From positions 1 to 64,000 of the forward strand of contig NZ_JAJEKE010000007.1 of NCBI RefSeq assembly GCF_024363565.1: DNA of 64,000 nucleotides, given 5' to 3'. Position numbers and translations under genes: made by a program. Positions 29,812 through 38,454 of the stretch are shown one piece after another. A model generated the notes under the pieces. That model was not told where the DNA came from. It worked only from the letters and a program-made list of their open reading frames with translations, and did not search any database. Within the stretch, counting starts at the first letter, position 1. Each line of letters opens with the position of its first letter. This DNA comes from Lutispora saccharofermentans (lineage in GTDB: Bacteria > Bacillota > Clostridia > Lutisporales > Lutisporaceae).

Positions 29812-30159
29812 CTATAGACCGGGTTGGCCAGGAGAAGCGCTTGAAGCCTTCCGGTATTGGCGAGGGGAGCATTTAAATGCTGCAGCAAATGCCCTCGCCA
29901 ATGATTCAGATGACGAGTATCCGTAGCGGAAAGCAATATCGGTGATTTTGTCATCGGTGCTGCAAAGATCATAGGCAGCAGCTCTTAACCTGCATTGGGC
30001 GAGAAATTGTTTATATGTCATACCCATGTGCTCTCGAAATTTTGCAGAGCAGTAAAACGGTGAATAACCAACATACGATGACATGGCTTTCAGAGTTGGA
30101 TTTTCAGTTATGTTATTCTCTATCCATTTGGCCATTGTTTCTATTGTTTGAACAGACAT
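29812..30159 (-). CDS. AraC/XylS-type regulator, DNA-binding domain only
   Basis: A 115-residue protein consisting almost wholly of an AraC double helix-turn-helix domain (LKAMSSYVGYSPFYCSAKFREHMG, then ITDIAFRYGYSSSESLARAF and SPRQYRKAS). SoxS/MarA are complete at this size. It also resembles the N-terminal HTH of Rob-like proteins that carry a C-terminal GyrI-like effector domain, so truncation is possible; the tail SASPGQPGL runs straight into the map upstream region. An AGGAG-type SD fixes the ATG at 30159. Same strand and same higher-GC style as map. Confidence 0.75.
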   Translation of the reverse strand: MSVQTIETMAKWIENNITENPTLKAMSSYVGYSPFYCSAKFREHMGMTYKQFLAQCRLRAAAYDLCSTDDKITDIAFRYGYSSSESLARAFAAAFKCSPRQYRKASSASPGQPGL

Positions 30160-30512
30160 TTGCTTCACTCCTTTCCTCAGTATATCAATCAATGCGGATG
30201 ATTACCTGACATAAGTTGCACACATGATCATAAACAAAGCAATCAATAAACATCATTTATGACTTGGAAACCGAACCATTCATTGTTTTCTATTATATAT
30301 CCTTTCACCAAATTTCACAATCATACTTATGCCTCAACTTGCATTTCAAGGCCTTTGAGGACAGTCATACTGAAACTTTTGAACGTATGATTCCGTATGG
30401 GACCATCAATGAGCGATGGGCATATGGTAGAATTTTCCAAGGGCGAGTTCAAAAAATACTGTGTAAAAAGCTGAAAGTTGTATATTCTAAAAGATATATT
30501 TAAAAATAACTA
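30160..30512. other. Intergenic region, nothing recognised
   Basis: About 350 bases between the divergent AraC gene and the CsoR/CstR operon. Short ORFs exist but lack good SDs and show no recognisable domain. I see no repeat or RNA structure of note. Confidence 0.5.
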
Positions 30513-30565
30513 TTGACATATATTTTGCAAGTAGTATAATTACATTAGATACGGGTAGGGGGTAT
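30513..30565 (+). promoter_or_regulatory. Promoter and CsoR-family operator
   Basis: TTGACA (30513-30518), 16-bp spacer, TATAAT (30535-30540). Just downstream, ATACGGGTAGGGGGTAT (30549-30565) is an ATAC/GTAT dyad around a G tract, the usual look of CsoR/RcnR/CstR operators. Binding there would block the start of transcription. Confidence 0.65.
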
Positions 30566-30578
30566 GGGAGGTAAGGAT

Positions 30579-30854
30579 TTGATAGAACAAAAAGAAGAAC
30601 GAAAGCTTCAGATTTTAAGCAGATTAAAAAAGGTTGAAGGTCAGGTTAAAGGTATACAAAAAATGGTCGATGAAGGAAAATGCTGCGGAGATATTATGGT
30701 GCAAATTTCTGCAGTCAGATCCGCAATAAACAAAATCGGCGGACTTATGCTTGATGGATATATTAAAGAATGCATACCTGCTTCTTACAAAAACGATCAG
30801 TCAGAGAAAAATCTTGATGAGTTGATTGACACGATTGTTAAATACGTGAAATGA
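30579..30854 (+). CDS. CsoR/CstR-family repressor (persulfide-sensor type suspected)
   Basis: A repressor of about 91 residues of the all-helical CsoR family (LSRLKKVEGQVKGIQKMVDEGKCCGDI...). Copper-sensing CsoR needs Cys-His-Cys. Here the first Cys (in KCCGDI) and the last (YIKEC) are present, but the His position four residues before the last Cys is Tyr. That two-Cys pattern matches CstR, which senses per- and polysulfide. A TTG start at 30579 is well placed after GGGAGG; an ATG at 30564 lies too close to its G-rich SD. It heads an operon with an RseC-like protein and thioredoxin, fitting a thiol or sulfur role. Confidence 0.8.
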   Translation: MIEQKEERKLQILSRLKKVEGQVKGIQKMVDEGKCCGDIMVQISAVRSAINKIGGLMLDGYIKECIPASYKNDQSEKNLDELIDTIVKYVK

Positions 30855-30864
30855 AGGTATAGAC

Positions 30865-31296
30865 ATGAAAGAGATAGGAAAAATTCTGGAAATAAATGAT
30901 GAAATGGCAAAAATTCTTATAACAAGGCATACTGCCTGCGGTGATTGTGGCGCATGCCAGGTAGGCAGAGAGAATCTTAATATGATACTTTCAGCAGAAA
31001 ATACTGTCAAAGGGAAACCGGGAGATAGGGTAGAAATTGAACTAAAAACAGAAAATTTTCTTTTTGCAAGCTTTATTATGTATGGAATTCCGCTTTTAGG
31101 CCTTATCATTGGATTATCAGGCGGTTACTATGGAGCGAAAGCCATGGGTTATGATGAAAACCTTGCTCAGGTTTTAGCTGCTGTAGCGGGCCTGGCTCTG
31201 ATGGCTTTGAGCTATTTGGGAATAAAATTAAAAGAATCTAAAATAAGGTCTATGAGTAAATTTAAACCTGTTTTAGTAAGAATCATAAATGATTGA
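30865..31296 (+). CDS. RseC/MucC-like membrane redox protein
   Basis: A 143-residue protein with an N-terminal Cys cluster (TACGDCGACQVG) followed by a strand-rich segment and two membrane helices (FIMYGIPLLGLIIGLSGGYYG and LAQVLAAVAGLALMALSYLG). This is the layout of RseC/MucC-family proteins, associated with SoxR reduction or the Rnf complex in other bacteria. It lies between the CstR-like repressor and thioredoxin, which supports a role in electron flow to thiols. Exact partner unknown. Confidence 0.8.
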   Translation: MKEIGKILEINDEMAKILITRHTACGDCGACQVGRENLNMILSAENTVKGKPGDRVEIELKTENFLFASFIMYGIPLLGLIIGLSGGYYGAKAMGYDENLAQVLAAVAGLALMALSYLGIKLKESKIRSMSKFKPVLVRIIND

Positions 31297-31328
31297 TATA
31301 GTTTCTTTATATAGAAGGGAGAATAATT

Positions 31329-31655
31329 ATGAGTGATAAAGTATATGCCGTAAATGAAAGCACATTTAGCCAAGAGGTATTGAGTTCAGATAAACCGGTA
31401 TTGGTTGATTTTTGGGCTGCGTGGTGCGGTCCTTGCAGGATGGTTTCTCCTATTATTGATCAACTGGCCGGGGAATATGCAGAAAAAGTTAAGGTTGTTA
31501 AGGTAAATGTTGATGAAAATACAGAGCTTGCTTCTCAATATGATATAATGAGCATTCCATCAGTATTTCTGTTCAAAGGCGGAAAAAAAGTTGATGGATT
31601 GATTGGAGCAAGACCAAAACAAATGTTTGAATCAATGATAAATAAACATGTATAA
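31329..31655 (+). CDS. trxA: Thioredoxin
   Basis: A 108-residue thioredoxin with [11 protein letters not shown] (redox Cys 33 and 36) and the cis-proline loop [20 protein letters not shown]. It reduces protein disulfides. A good SD (AGAAGGGAG) precedes the ATG. It ends the CstR-like operon, and its TAA stop lies within a terminator stem. Confidence 0.95.
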   Translation: MSDKVYAVNESTFSQEVLSSDKPVLVDFWAAWCGPCRMVSPIIDQLAGEYAEKVKVVKVNVDENTELASQYDIMSIPSVFLFKGGKKVDGLIGARPKQMFESMINKHV

Positions 31656-31677
31656 AATGGCTTAATGCCATTTTTTT
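31654..31677 (+). terminator. Terminator after trxA
   Basis: AAAATGGC with GCCATTTT around a TTAAT loop, followed by more T. The stem starts within the stop codon. Confidence 0.8.
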
Positions 31678-31774
31678 GTTTGCTGTAGACATACAATTAA
31701 TAAATTTTATGTTTTTTGCTGGGCTTTTTATGGATAAAAATATATAATTATATCAGAAACACAAAAGGAGGTAT

Positions 31775-33007
31775 ATGATGGAACTTGAATTAATCCGAAA
31801 GGTTGACCCGGAAATAGTAGAGGTTATTGAAAAAGAGCTTAGTAGACAAAAAAGAAATATAGAGCTTATAGCTTCTGAGAATTTTGTAAGTCCTGCAGTA
31901 ATGGCAGCGATGGGGACAATACTGACAAACAAATACGCTGAAGGCTACCCGGGCCATAGATATTATGGCGGCTGCGAAGAAGTCGACGTGGCAGAAAATC
32001 TTGCCAGAGAAAGGCTGAAAAAGCTTTTCAACGGTGAGCATGCTAATGTACAGCCACACTCCGGTGCAAATGCAAATATGGGGGTATATTTCTCCATTTT
32101 GGAACCTGGTGACACAGTATTAGGAATGAACCTATCCCATGGAGGCCACTTGACACATGGAAGTCCTGTCAATATATCAGGCAAATTTTTTAAATTTATT
32201 CCTTATGGTGTAGACGAAAAGACTGAGATGATAGACTATGATAAAGTTAGAGATATAGCTATAAAAAACAAGCCGAAGCTGATAGTGGCCGGAGCCAGTG
32301 CTTATCCGAGGATTATAGACTTTAAACGGTTCAGAGAAATTGCTGATGAGGCAGGGGCTATGCTTATGGTGGATATGGCACATATAGCCGGCTTAGTTGC
32401 AGCAAAGCTTCATCCAAATCCTGTTGATTATGCAGACTTTGTAACTACCACTACCCATAAAACTCTGCGGGGTCCCAGGGGCGGGGCTATCATATGCAAA
32501 GAAAAGTATGCGAAAGCGATTGATAAAGCAATTTTCCCGGGAACTCAAGGAGGGCCTCTGATGCATATAATTGCGGCTAAGGCAGTATGCTTCAAGGAAG
32601 CTATGACGGAAGAGTTTACAGAGTATCAGAAGCAAATAGTAAAGAATGCCCAGGCATTATCCCAGGCATTGAGCAATAAGGGATTCAATCTCGTTTCAAA
32701 AGGTACTGATAATCATCTTATATTGCTGGATTTAAGAAATAAGAATATAACCGGTAAAGATGCCGAGCACTTATTGGATCAGGTAGGAATTACAGTGAAC
32801 AAGAATACTGTTCCATTTGATCCTCAAAGTCCGTTTGTAACCAGCGGCATAAGAATCGGTACTCCGGCTGTTACTTCCAGAGGCTTTAAAGAAGAGGATA
32901 TGAAGGAAGTAGGTAGCATCATATCCCATATAATCAGTAATCCCGAGGATATAGAAGAGACATCGGCCAGAGTAAAGATATTAACTGATAAGTATCCATT
33001 GTATTAA
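31775..33007 (+). CDS. glyA: Serine hydroxymethyltransferase
   Basis: GlyA interconverts serine and glycine with tetrahydrofolate, using PLP. The 410-residue protein has [33 protein letters not shown], the PLP motif [14 protein letters not shown] and the C-terminal [14 protein letters not shown]. Two ATGs stand in tandem at 31775 and 31778; the second is better spaced from AGGAGG. The gene stands alone between two terminator-like hairpins. Confidence 0.96.
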   Translation: MMELELIRKVDPEIVEVIEKELSRQKRNIELIASENFVSPAVMAAMGTILTNKYAEGYPGHRYYGGCEEVDVAENLARERLKKLFNGEHANVQPHSGANANMGVYFSILEPGDTVLGMNLSHGGHLTHGSPVNISGKFFKFIPYGVDEKTEMIDYDKVRDIAIKNKPKLIVAGASAYPRIIDFKRFREIADEAGAMLMVDMAHIAGLVAAKLHPNPVDYADFVTTTTHKTLRGPRGGAIICKEKYAKAIDKAIFPGTQGGPLMHIIAAKAVCFKEAMTEEFTEYQKQIVKNAQALSQALSNKGFNLVSKGTDNHLILLDLRNKNITGKDAEHLLDQVGITVNKNTVPFDPQSPFVTSGIRIGTPAVTSRGFKEEDMKEVGSIISHIISNPEDIEETSARVKILTDKYPLY

Positions 33008-33011
33008 TCAT

Positions 33012-33067
33012 TTGTACACTTCCCAAATATTGATATAATAGAAGTAGGATTATCCTACTTCTATTAT
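33012..33067 (+). promoter_or_regulatory. Promoter overlapped by a 15-bp perfect palindrome
   Basis: TTGTAC (33012-33017), 16-bp spacer, TATAAT (33034-33039). A perfect 15-bp inverted repeat with a TTA loop (33035-33067) covers the -10 and the expected start. It could be an operator for the activator gene that follows, or the terminator of glyA, but no T-run follows. Confidence 0.5.
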
Positions 33068-33082
33068 TATGGGGTGTTGTAA

Positions 33083-34495
33083 ATGGCTTTAAATATGCTG
33101 TATAAATCTATATTGGAAACCATAATTGGAAATATAGATGCAGGCATTCATGTTGTTAACAGTGAAGGTAAAACTATTTTTTATAATAAAATAATGGGCG
33201 AGCTGGAGGGCTTGGATATAGATGAGGTCATGGGGAAAAATATACTTGAGATATTTCCCAGTCTATGCGAAGATACCAGCACCGTACTAACTGTTATGAA
33301 ATCTAAAAGACCTATATATAATAAGAGCCAATCCTATCTTAATAATTATGGCAAGCAAATCAATACAATAAACAGCACCATACCCTTTAAGATCTCACCT
33401 GAGAAATACGGAGCGGTTGAAATTGCAAAGGATATCACACAGGTTAAAGAGTTATCTGAAAAAGTTCAAATTTTGCAGCAGGTATTAGCCAGGAAAGACC
33501 CTGAGAAAGAAAATATTAAAGGATATACTTTTAAATCGATTATAGGAGAAGACGATGATTTTCTGAACACTATATCCTTCGCCAAAACAGCTTCAAAATC
33601 TTCTTCTACCGTATTGATTTATGGGGAAACAGGCACGGGCAAAGAACTCTTTGCGCAAAGCATTCACTATGACAGCGCCAGAAGCAATAAGCCATTTATA
33701 GCTCAGAATTGTGCAGCTCTGCCGGAATCTCTATTGGAAGGCATACTCTTTGGGACGGTCAAAGGCAGCTATACCGGCGCCATAAACAGACCCGGCTTAT
33801 TCGAGCAGGCTCACGGAGGAACCTTGCTATTGGATGAGATTAACTCAATGGGCTTGCAGCTTCAGGCAAAACTGCTGAGAGTGCTTCAGGAAGGATATAT
33901 ACGCAGAGTGGGCGGATTGAATGATATACCCTGTGATGTAAGAATAATTGCCACAACCAATGAAGAGCCGGAGAAGGCAGTAGCATCAGGTGCCCTTAGG
34001 AGGGATTTATATTACAGGTTAAATGTAATATATTTAAGAATTCCGCCATTGAGAGAAAGAAAGATGGATATACCTCTTCTTTCTGAGCATTTTATAAAAA
34101 AATTCAATACGGTTTTAAAGAAGGATGTATGGGATATTTCCAATGAAGTAAAAAATGCCTTTTTGCATTATGATTGGCCGGGTAATGTCAGAGAACTGGA
34201 GAATCTGATAGAAAGTGCAATGAATATGGTGACTAAGGATCATATAATAAAGGCTCATCATTTTTCCAACAACATGAAACCACTCTTTGAAGGAGGGAAA
34301 ACAGGAGTAAATTATAAATTGTTGAGCAATGACGGAAAAAGCTTGGTTGAGACATTGGAAATCATTGAGAAAGAGCTGATCAACAATGCATTAAAAGAGT
34401 GCTCTTACAATATAACAAAGAGTGCAAAAAAATTGGGCATTAAAAGGCAAAATCTTCAGCATAAGATAAAGAGATACAATATTAGTATAGAATAG
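33083..34495 (+). CDS. RocR-like sigma-54-dependent transcriptional activator
   Basis: A 470-residue enhancer-binding protein. A PAS domain (about 10-120, with [20 protein letters not shown]) is followed by the AAA+ core with Walker A GETGTGKE (about 181-188), the sigma-54 contact loop as GSYTGA (228-233; consensus GAFTGA), LLLDEIN, and a C-terminal Fis-type HTH ([23 protein letters not shown]). The stretch [20 protein letters not shown] resembles RocR, the Bacillus activator of arginine/ornithine catabolism. With the sigma-54 promoter and palindrome before ord, it is the likely activator of the ornithine operon, possibly sensing ornithine through PAS. That link is inferred. Confidence 0.9.
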   Translation: MALNMLYKSILETIIGNIDAGIHVVNSEGKTIFYNKIMGELEGLDIDEVMGKNILEIFPSLCEDTSTVLTVMKSKRPIYNKSQSYLNNYGKQINTINSTIPFKISPEKYGAVEIAKDITQVKELSEKVQILQQVLARKDPEKENIKGYTFKSIIGEDDDFLNTISFAKTASKSSSTVLIYGETGTGKELFAQSIHYDSARSNKPFIAQNCAALPESLLEGILFGTVKGSYTGAINRPGLFEQAHGGTLLLDEINSMGLQLQAKLLRVLQEGYIRRVGGLNDIPCDVRIIATTNEEPEKAVASGALRRDLYYRLNVIYLRIPPLRERKMDIPLLSEHFIKKFNTVLKKDVWDISNEVKNAFLHYDWPGNVRELENLIESAMNMVTKDHIIKAHHFSNNMKPLFEGGKTGVNYKLLSNDGKSLVETLEIIEKELINNALKECSYNITKSAKKLGIKRQNLQHKIKRYNISIE

Positions 34496-34516
34496 CTAAA
34501 GCTATTCTATACTAAT
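34481..34516. terminator. Bidirectional palindromic terminator spanning both stop codons
   Basis: A perfect 17-bp inverted repeat (34481-34497 and 34500-34516, two-base AA centre) lies between the convergent activator and PHP genes. Each arm encodes the last codons of one gene, so both proteins end in ISIE. No long T-run follows, but the stem is strong. Confidence 0.65.
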
Positions 34517-35302
34517 GAATGCTGCCTTTCTTTTTTTGAAAATACAGTAATATTTATAGTTCAATGATTTTAACAAATCCCACACTTCATCAAAGCCATA
34601 GCCTATATCTTCGGGTCTATGAGCATCAGAACCGATAGTGATTATCTCTCCTCCAAGATCCTTGTACAGACTTAGTATTTCTGTCAATGGATGAAATGAA
34701 GACAAGCCGTATCTTTTGCCGGAGGTGTTTATTTCGAGGCCTTTGCCGTTTTTGATCAAGTCTCTTAATATTTCTGCAATAAAGTCTTTATAAAGATTGT
34801 ATTGAAAAGCTGTTTCTCCATTGCTTAAATACCTTCTAATTACATCAATATGGCCTAGAGAGTCGAAGTCGTTAAAAGAAGAAATACATTTTTTTAAATC
34901 ATCAAAATATGCCAGTATCCCGGCTGCATCGGTTTTTCCCTGCAGGAAATCACCCCTATATAGCTCCTTTTTTCCTACTACATGAATGGAGCCTAATATA
35001 AAATCCATGCCGGGATTAGATGAAAAGGCCATATTTTCTTCAAACAGATGAGGTTGCAGGCCAAGCTCCATGCCCTTATAAACCTCAAGCCTTTTATCAA
35101 ACTCGCAGATCAACTCATCCAGCTCCCGGCTGTACTTTTCAAAATCCAGAACCTCCGTGCAATCAGGGTAATCTACATCTATGTGATCTGTAAAGCATAT
35201 TCCCTTTAAGCCTTTCAAAATTGCCGCGTTACACATGTTTTTCATAGTAGCCCATGGATATGAGTCGGTTGAATATGTTGAATGAAGATGTAAATCGTAC
35301 AT
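34502..35302 (-). CDS. PHP-domain phosphoesterase, histidinol-phosphatase (HisJ) family
   Basis: A 266-residue PHP protein with metal motifs YDLHLHSTYSTDS at the start, CFTDHID, LGSIHVV, GHIDVIRRY and GSDAHRPEDIGYGFD. The HisJ family includes histidinol phosphatase; many clostridial members have other phosphoester substrates. It converges on the sigma-54 activator gene and lies upstream of, and divergent from, the ornithine operon. No other his genes are in the window, so the histidine role is unproven. SD AAGGAG. Confidence 0.82.
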   Translation of the reverse strand: MYDLHLHSTYSTDSYPWATMKNMCNAAILKGLKGICFTDHIDVDYPDCTEVLDFEKYSRELDELICEFDKRLEVYKGMELGLQPHLFEENMAFSSNPGMDFILGSIHVVGKKELYRGDFLQGKTDAAGILAYFDDLKKCISSFNDFDSLGHIDVIRRYLSNGETAFQYNLYKDFIAEILRDLIKNGKGLEINTSGKRYGLSSFHPLTEILSLYKDLGGEIITIGSDAHRPEDIGYGFDEVWDLLKSLNYKYYCIFKKRKAAFISIE

Positions 35303-35386
35303 TTTTAATCTCCTTTGCTGTTCAGTTTAACAGATTAGTTAACAGCTATATTTTATGATTATTGTTATGAAAGGTCAAATCTTTTT

Positions 35387-35446
35387 AATCAATTTATGTG
35401 CAATAATATTTGCATGTAAGCAAATATTATTGCACATAAATTGATT
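35387..35446. promoter_or_regulatory. 27-bp perfect inverted repeat, candidate enhancer (UAS)
   Basis: Arms 35387-35413 and 35420-35446 are perfect reverse complements around ATGTAA. Within each arm, TGCAATAATATTTGC and its mirror form two imperfect dyads centred about 20 bp apart, two helical turns. The element lies about 115-175 bp upstream of the sigma-54 promoter, the usual distance for an activator site. It could also act as a transcription-blocking hairpin between divergent genes. Confidence 0.65.
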
Positions 35447-35557
35447 TATTTGAAAATTTAGAAGAGAAAATATTTACTAAAATTTATATGTATTGAATCT
35501 CTTAAGGCAAATTAAAGCCCATAGGGATTGCTCAAGTTAATAATTATTAGCTATTAT

Positions 35558-35575
35558 TTGGCATAAAAATTGCTT
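35558..35575 (+). promoter_or_regulatory. Sigma-54 (-24/-12) promoter of the ornithine operon
   Basis: TTGGCATAAAAATTGCTT: GG at -24 and GC at -12 exactly 12 bp apart, matching TGGCAN7TTGC. It lies 47 bases before the ord start codon. Confidence 0.88.
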
Positions 35576-35621
35576 AATAATTTTATGGACAAAATAATAT
35601 TTTATAATAGGGAGGATAAGT

Positions 35622-36671
35622 ATGAAAAAAGAAAACGTAAGGGTAATTATATGGGGTTTAGGTGCTATGGGCGGTGGTATGGCAGATATGCTTCTCAAAA
35701 AGAAAGGCGTTGATATCGTCGGTGTTGTTGGCAGGGGAGCCAAGATAGGAAAAAGCATCTATGAATTCATTCAAACCGAAAGAGGAGACCGGCCTGATGT
35801 AATAATTGATACTTATGAAAATGTAATCACAGAAAAGGCAGCAGATGTTGTGCTTTTGTGCACAGACTCCTTTACAAGGAATGCTTTTGATAAAATTAAA
35901 TATTGTTTGGAGAAAAAAATAAATGTGGTTTCAAGTGCTGAAGAAATGGCGTATCCGCAAGCCCAGGAGCCAGAACTGGCTGCAGAGATGGACAGGATTG
36001 CCAAGGAGAACGGTGTAACGGTTCTCGGTACAGGAATCAACCCCGGCCTTATAATGGACCTGCTTGTAGTATGCTTGACAGGAGCATGTATAGATGTGGA
36101 CCACGTCACTGCAAGAAGAGTCAACAGCTTATCTCCTTTCGGTCCTGCTGTTATGCATGAGCAAGGAATAGGAACGACAGTAGAGGAATTCAAAGAAGGA
36201 GCAGCAACCGGAAAGATAGCAGGCCATGTAGGGTTTAATGAATCAATAAGAATGATTTCCGATGCCTTAGGTTGGAAGTTAAGCGGTAAGGTAGAACAAA
36301 CTATGGAACCTATAGTTACCAATGTCCATAGAAAAGCTCCCTATGCCGAAGTACAGCCTGGCTATGTTGCAGGCTGCGCAATGAAAGGCTATGGATATGT
36401 AGATGGAGAACTGAAAATAGAGATGGATCATCCGCAGCAGATTGAACCTGAGACAGAAGGTACAAATACCGGAGATTATGTAATAATAAAAGGAACACCA
36501 AATATTAATATGGCTAATAAGCCTGAGGTTCCCGGAGGGATAGGGACAATCGCTATGTGTGTCAACATGATACCCCATGTAATAAATGCTAAACCGGGCC
36601 TAAAAACTATGATTGATTTGCCGGTTCCGAGAGCTATAATGGGTGACATGAGAGAGCTTATAGAGGAATAA
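35622..36671 (+). CDS. ord: 2,4-diaminopentanoate dehydrogenase
   Basis: Ord oxidatively deaminates (2R,4S)-2,4-diaminopentanoate to 2-amino-4-oxopentanoate and ammonia, reducing NAD(P)+. The 349-residue protein begins with a Rossmann fold (VIIWGLGAMGGGMADMLLKKKGVDIVGVV) and has a later conserved NPGLIMDLL and a dihydrodipicolinate-reductase-like layout typical of this enzyme. It is the first gene of the ornithine oxidative cluster, behind a sigma-54 promoter and a GGGAGG SD. Assignment rests on fold plus the diagnostic neighbours ortAB and oraSE. Confidence 0.92.
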   Translation: MKKENVRVIIWGLGAMGGGMADMLLKKKGVDIVGVVGRGAKIGKSIYEFIQTERGDRPDVIIDTYENVITEKAADVVLLCTDSFTRNAFDKIKYCLEKKINVVSSAEEMAYPQAQEPELAAEMDRIAKENGVTVLGTGINPGLIMDLLVVCLTGACIDVDHVTARRVNSLSPFGPAVMHEQGIGTTVEEFKEGAATGKIAGHVGFNESIRMISDALGWKLSGKVEQTMEPIVTNVHRKAPYAEVQPGYVAGCAMKGYGYVDGELKIEMDHPQQIEPETEGTNTGDYVIIKGTPNINMANKPEVPGGIGTIAMCVNMIPHVINAKPGLKTMIDLPVPRAIMGDMRELIEE

Positions 36672-36726
36672 TAAGCCGCAAAAATATTTGCACTGGGATA
36701 TTTAAAAGTAGGAGGGGATTATTTCA

Positions 36727-37038
36727 ATGGATATGGTGAGAAAAGGTGACTGGGTGCAGATTCATCAAATAGTGCTAAAACCTGAAGAAAGAGCAGCGCA
36801 TCTTCCTGAAGATACGAAAAAAGTTCCTTTGGAGTTATGGGTAAAAGGTTTTGCACTTGAAGACGGAAAAATAGGCGACGAGATTGAGATTCAGACGGTT
36901 ACAGGAAGAAAAGTAAAGGGTGAGCTTCTAAAAGTAAATCCCAGATACATCCATGACTTTGGAGACTATGTTCCTGAGTTGACTAAGATAGATATGCAGC
37001 TAAAGGAAATAGCTTTCGGAGGTGGAAAAGATGAATAG
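36727..37038 (+). CDS. ortA: 2-amino-4-ketopentanoate thiolase, alpha subunit
   Basis: A 103-residue small subunit of the PLP-dependent thiolase that cleaves 2-amino-4-oxopentanoate with CoA to acetyl-CoA and alanine. The sequence (KGDWVQIHQIVLKPEERAAHLPEDTKKVPLE, NPRYIHDFGDYVPEL) is that of OrtA, for which no other role is known. Strong AGGAGGGG SD. Its stop overlaps the start of ortB. Confidence 0.92.
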   Translation: MDMVRKGDWVQIHQIVLKPEERAAHLPEDTKKVPLELWVKGFALEDGKIGDEIEIQTVTGRKVKGELLKVNPRYIHDFGDYVPELTKIDMQLKEIAFGGGKDE

Positions 37039-38452
37039 AGATATGTCGTACTCTGCAGTGATGAGCAGAAAAAATGAAATAATGAAAAAAGCTATAGGCA
37101 TAGACTACAGTCTATTTGAATCCGGCGGTATATCCTTTGATTATGAAAGGATGATGAGGGAAGCGGGATACAGCCTTGAGGAAATTCAGAGAATACAATC
37201 AGGAACAGGTGTAGGCAACACACCGATTCTGGAACTTAGAAATATTACAGCTCTGGCAAGGAAATGCGCTCCCAAAGGTAAAGGGGCCAGAATATTCATA
37301 AAGGATGAAGCAGCCAACCCGTCCGGAAGCTTTAAGGCTAGAAGAGCGGCTAATGCAGTGTATCATGCCAAAAAATTAGGCTATAAAGGCGTAATTGCTG
37401 CTACCAGCGGCAACTATGGTGCGGCTGTCGCTTCACAGGCTGCTATGGCAGGATTGAAATGCATAATAGTACAGGAATGCTATGACAGTAAAATGGTAGG
37501 CCAGCCGGAAATACTGGAAAAGCAGAGGGTTTGCGAAGCCTATGGAGCAGAAGTCGTTCAACTTTCGGTGGGGCCCGAGCTTTTCTATACCTTCTTGCGC
37601 TTACTTGAGGAAACAGGTTATTTCAATGCCTCTTTGTATACTCCTTTTGGTATTGCCGGAGTGGAGACTTTAGGATATGAGCTGGTTATGCAATTTAGAG
37701 AAAAATTGGGGAAGGATCCTGATAAAGTATTGATAACCCATGCAGGCGGTGGCAATGTAACAGGAACTGCAAGAGGCATAATAAAAGCGGGAGCAGATAA
37801 GGTAGAGGTGGTTGGAGCAAGTGTTGATCTATCAGGCTTGCATATGGCCTCGGATAAGGATTTTAACAGAAAATCCTTTACAACCGGCCATACAGGTTTT
37901 GGAATTCCGTTCGCTACATGGCCTGACAGAGCTGATGTTCCCAGAAATGCCGCAAGACCTTTGAGATATCTGGATAGATATCTGATAGTAAAGCAAGGTG
38001 AGGTTTTCTTTGTTACAGAAGCATTATCCGTGTTGGAGGGCATCGAAAGGGGACCTGCTGGAAACACTTCTTTGACAGCAGCATTTGCCCTTGCTCAGGA
38101 AATGGATGAGGATCAAACAATAGTAGTTCAGGAAACTGAGTATACCGGCGCCGGAAAACATCCTATGCCGCAAATAAGCTTCGCCAAGCAAAACGGCATT
38201 GAAGTGTTATTTGGTGACCCGGATGAAGAGATACCGGGCAAAAACATTGTTTTCCCGGATGAACCGTCAAAAATTAAGATAAGAGATTTTGATCTAAGCA
38301 AAGCGAAAGCTTCTTATATTAAAAATGCAATAAACAATTATGGAAAAACTGAAATAAACAGGAATGATTTTGATTTCCTCATAAAAGATGCGAAGAGCGA
38401 TGAGGAATTTGTGCTGTCTGTATTGACTGAGCTTGGGGTAAAGATATCCTAA
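37031..38452 (+). CDS. ortB: 2-amino-4-ketopentanoate thiolase, beta subunit
   Basis: The 473-residue catalytic subunit, a fold-type II PLP enzyme related to threonine synthase. The PLP lysine lies in NPSGSFKARRA (K102), the Ser/Gly-rich loop in AATSGNYGAAVASQAA and the phosphate-binding glycine loop in THAGGGNVTGTARG. The ATG at 37031 is 8 bases after GGAGG and overlaps ortA by 8 bases (ATGAATAG), indicating coupling; a GTG at 37022 overlaps the SD. Unlike the rest of the operon, ortB is followed by a 168-base gap filled by a structured element. Confidence 0.93.
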   Translation: MNRDMSYSAVMSRKNEIMKKAIGIDYSLFESGGISFDYERMMREAGYSLEEIQRIQSGTGVGNTPILELRNITALARKCAPKGKGARIFIKDEAANPSGSFKARRAANAVYHAKKLGYKGVIAATSGNYGAAVASQAAMAGLKCIIVQECYDSKMVGQPEILEKQRVCEAYGAEVVQLSVGPELFYTFLRLLEETGYFNASLYTPFGIAGVETLGYELVMQFREKLGKDPDKVLITHAGGGNVTGTARGIIKAGADKVEVVGASVDLSGLHMASDKDFNRKSFTTGHTGFGIPFATWPDRADVPRNAARPLRYLDRYLIVKQGEVFFVTEALSVLEGIERGPAGNTSLTAAFALAQEMDEDQTIVVQETEYTGAGKHPMPQISFAKQNGIEVLFGDPDEEIPGKNIVFPDEPSKIKIRDFDLSKAKASYIKNAINNYGKTEINRNDFDFLIKDAKSDEEFVLSVLTELGVKIS

Positions 38453-38454
38453 TT

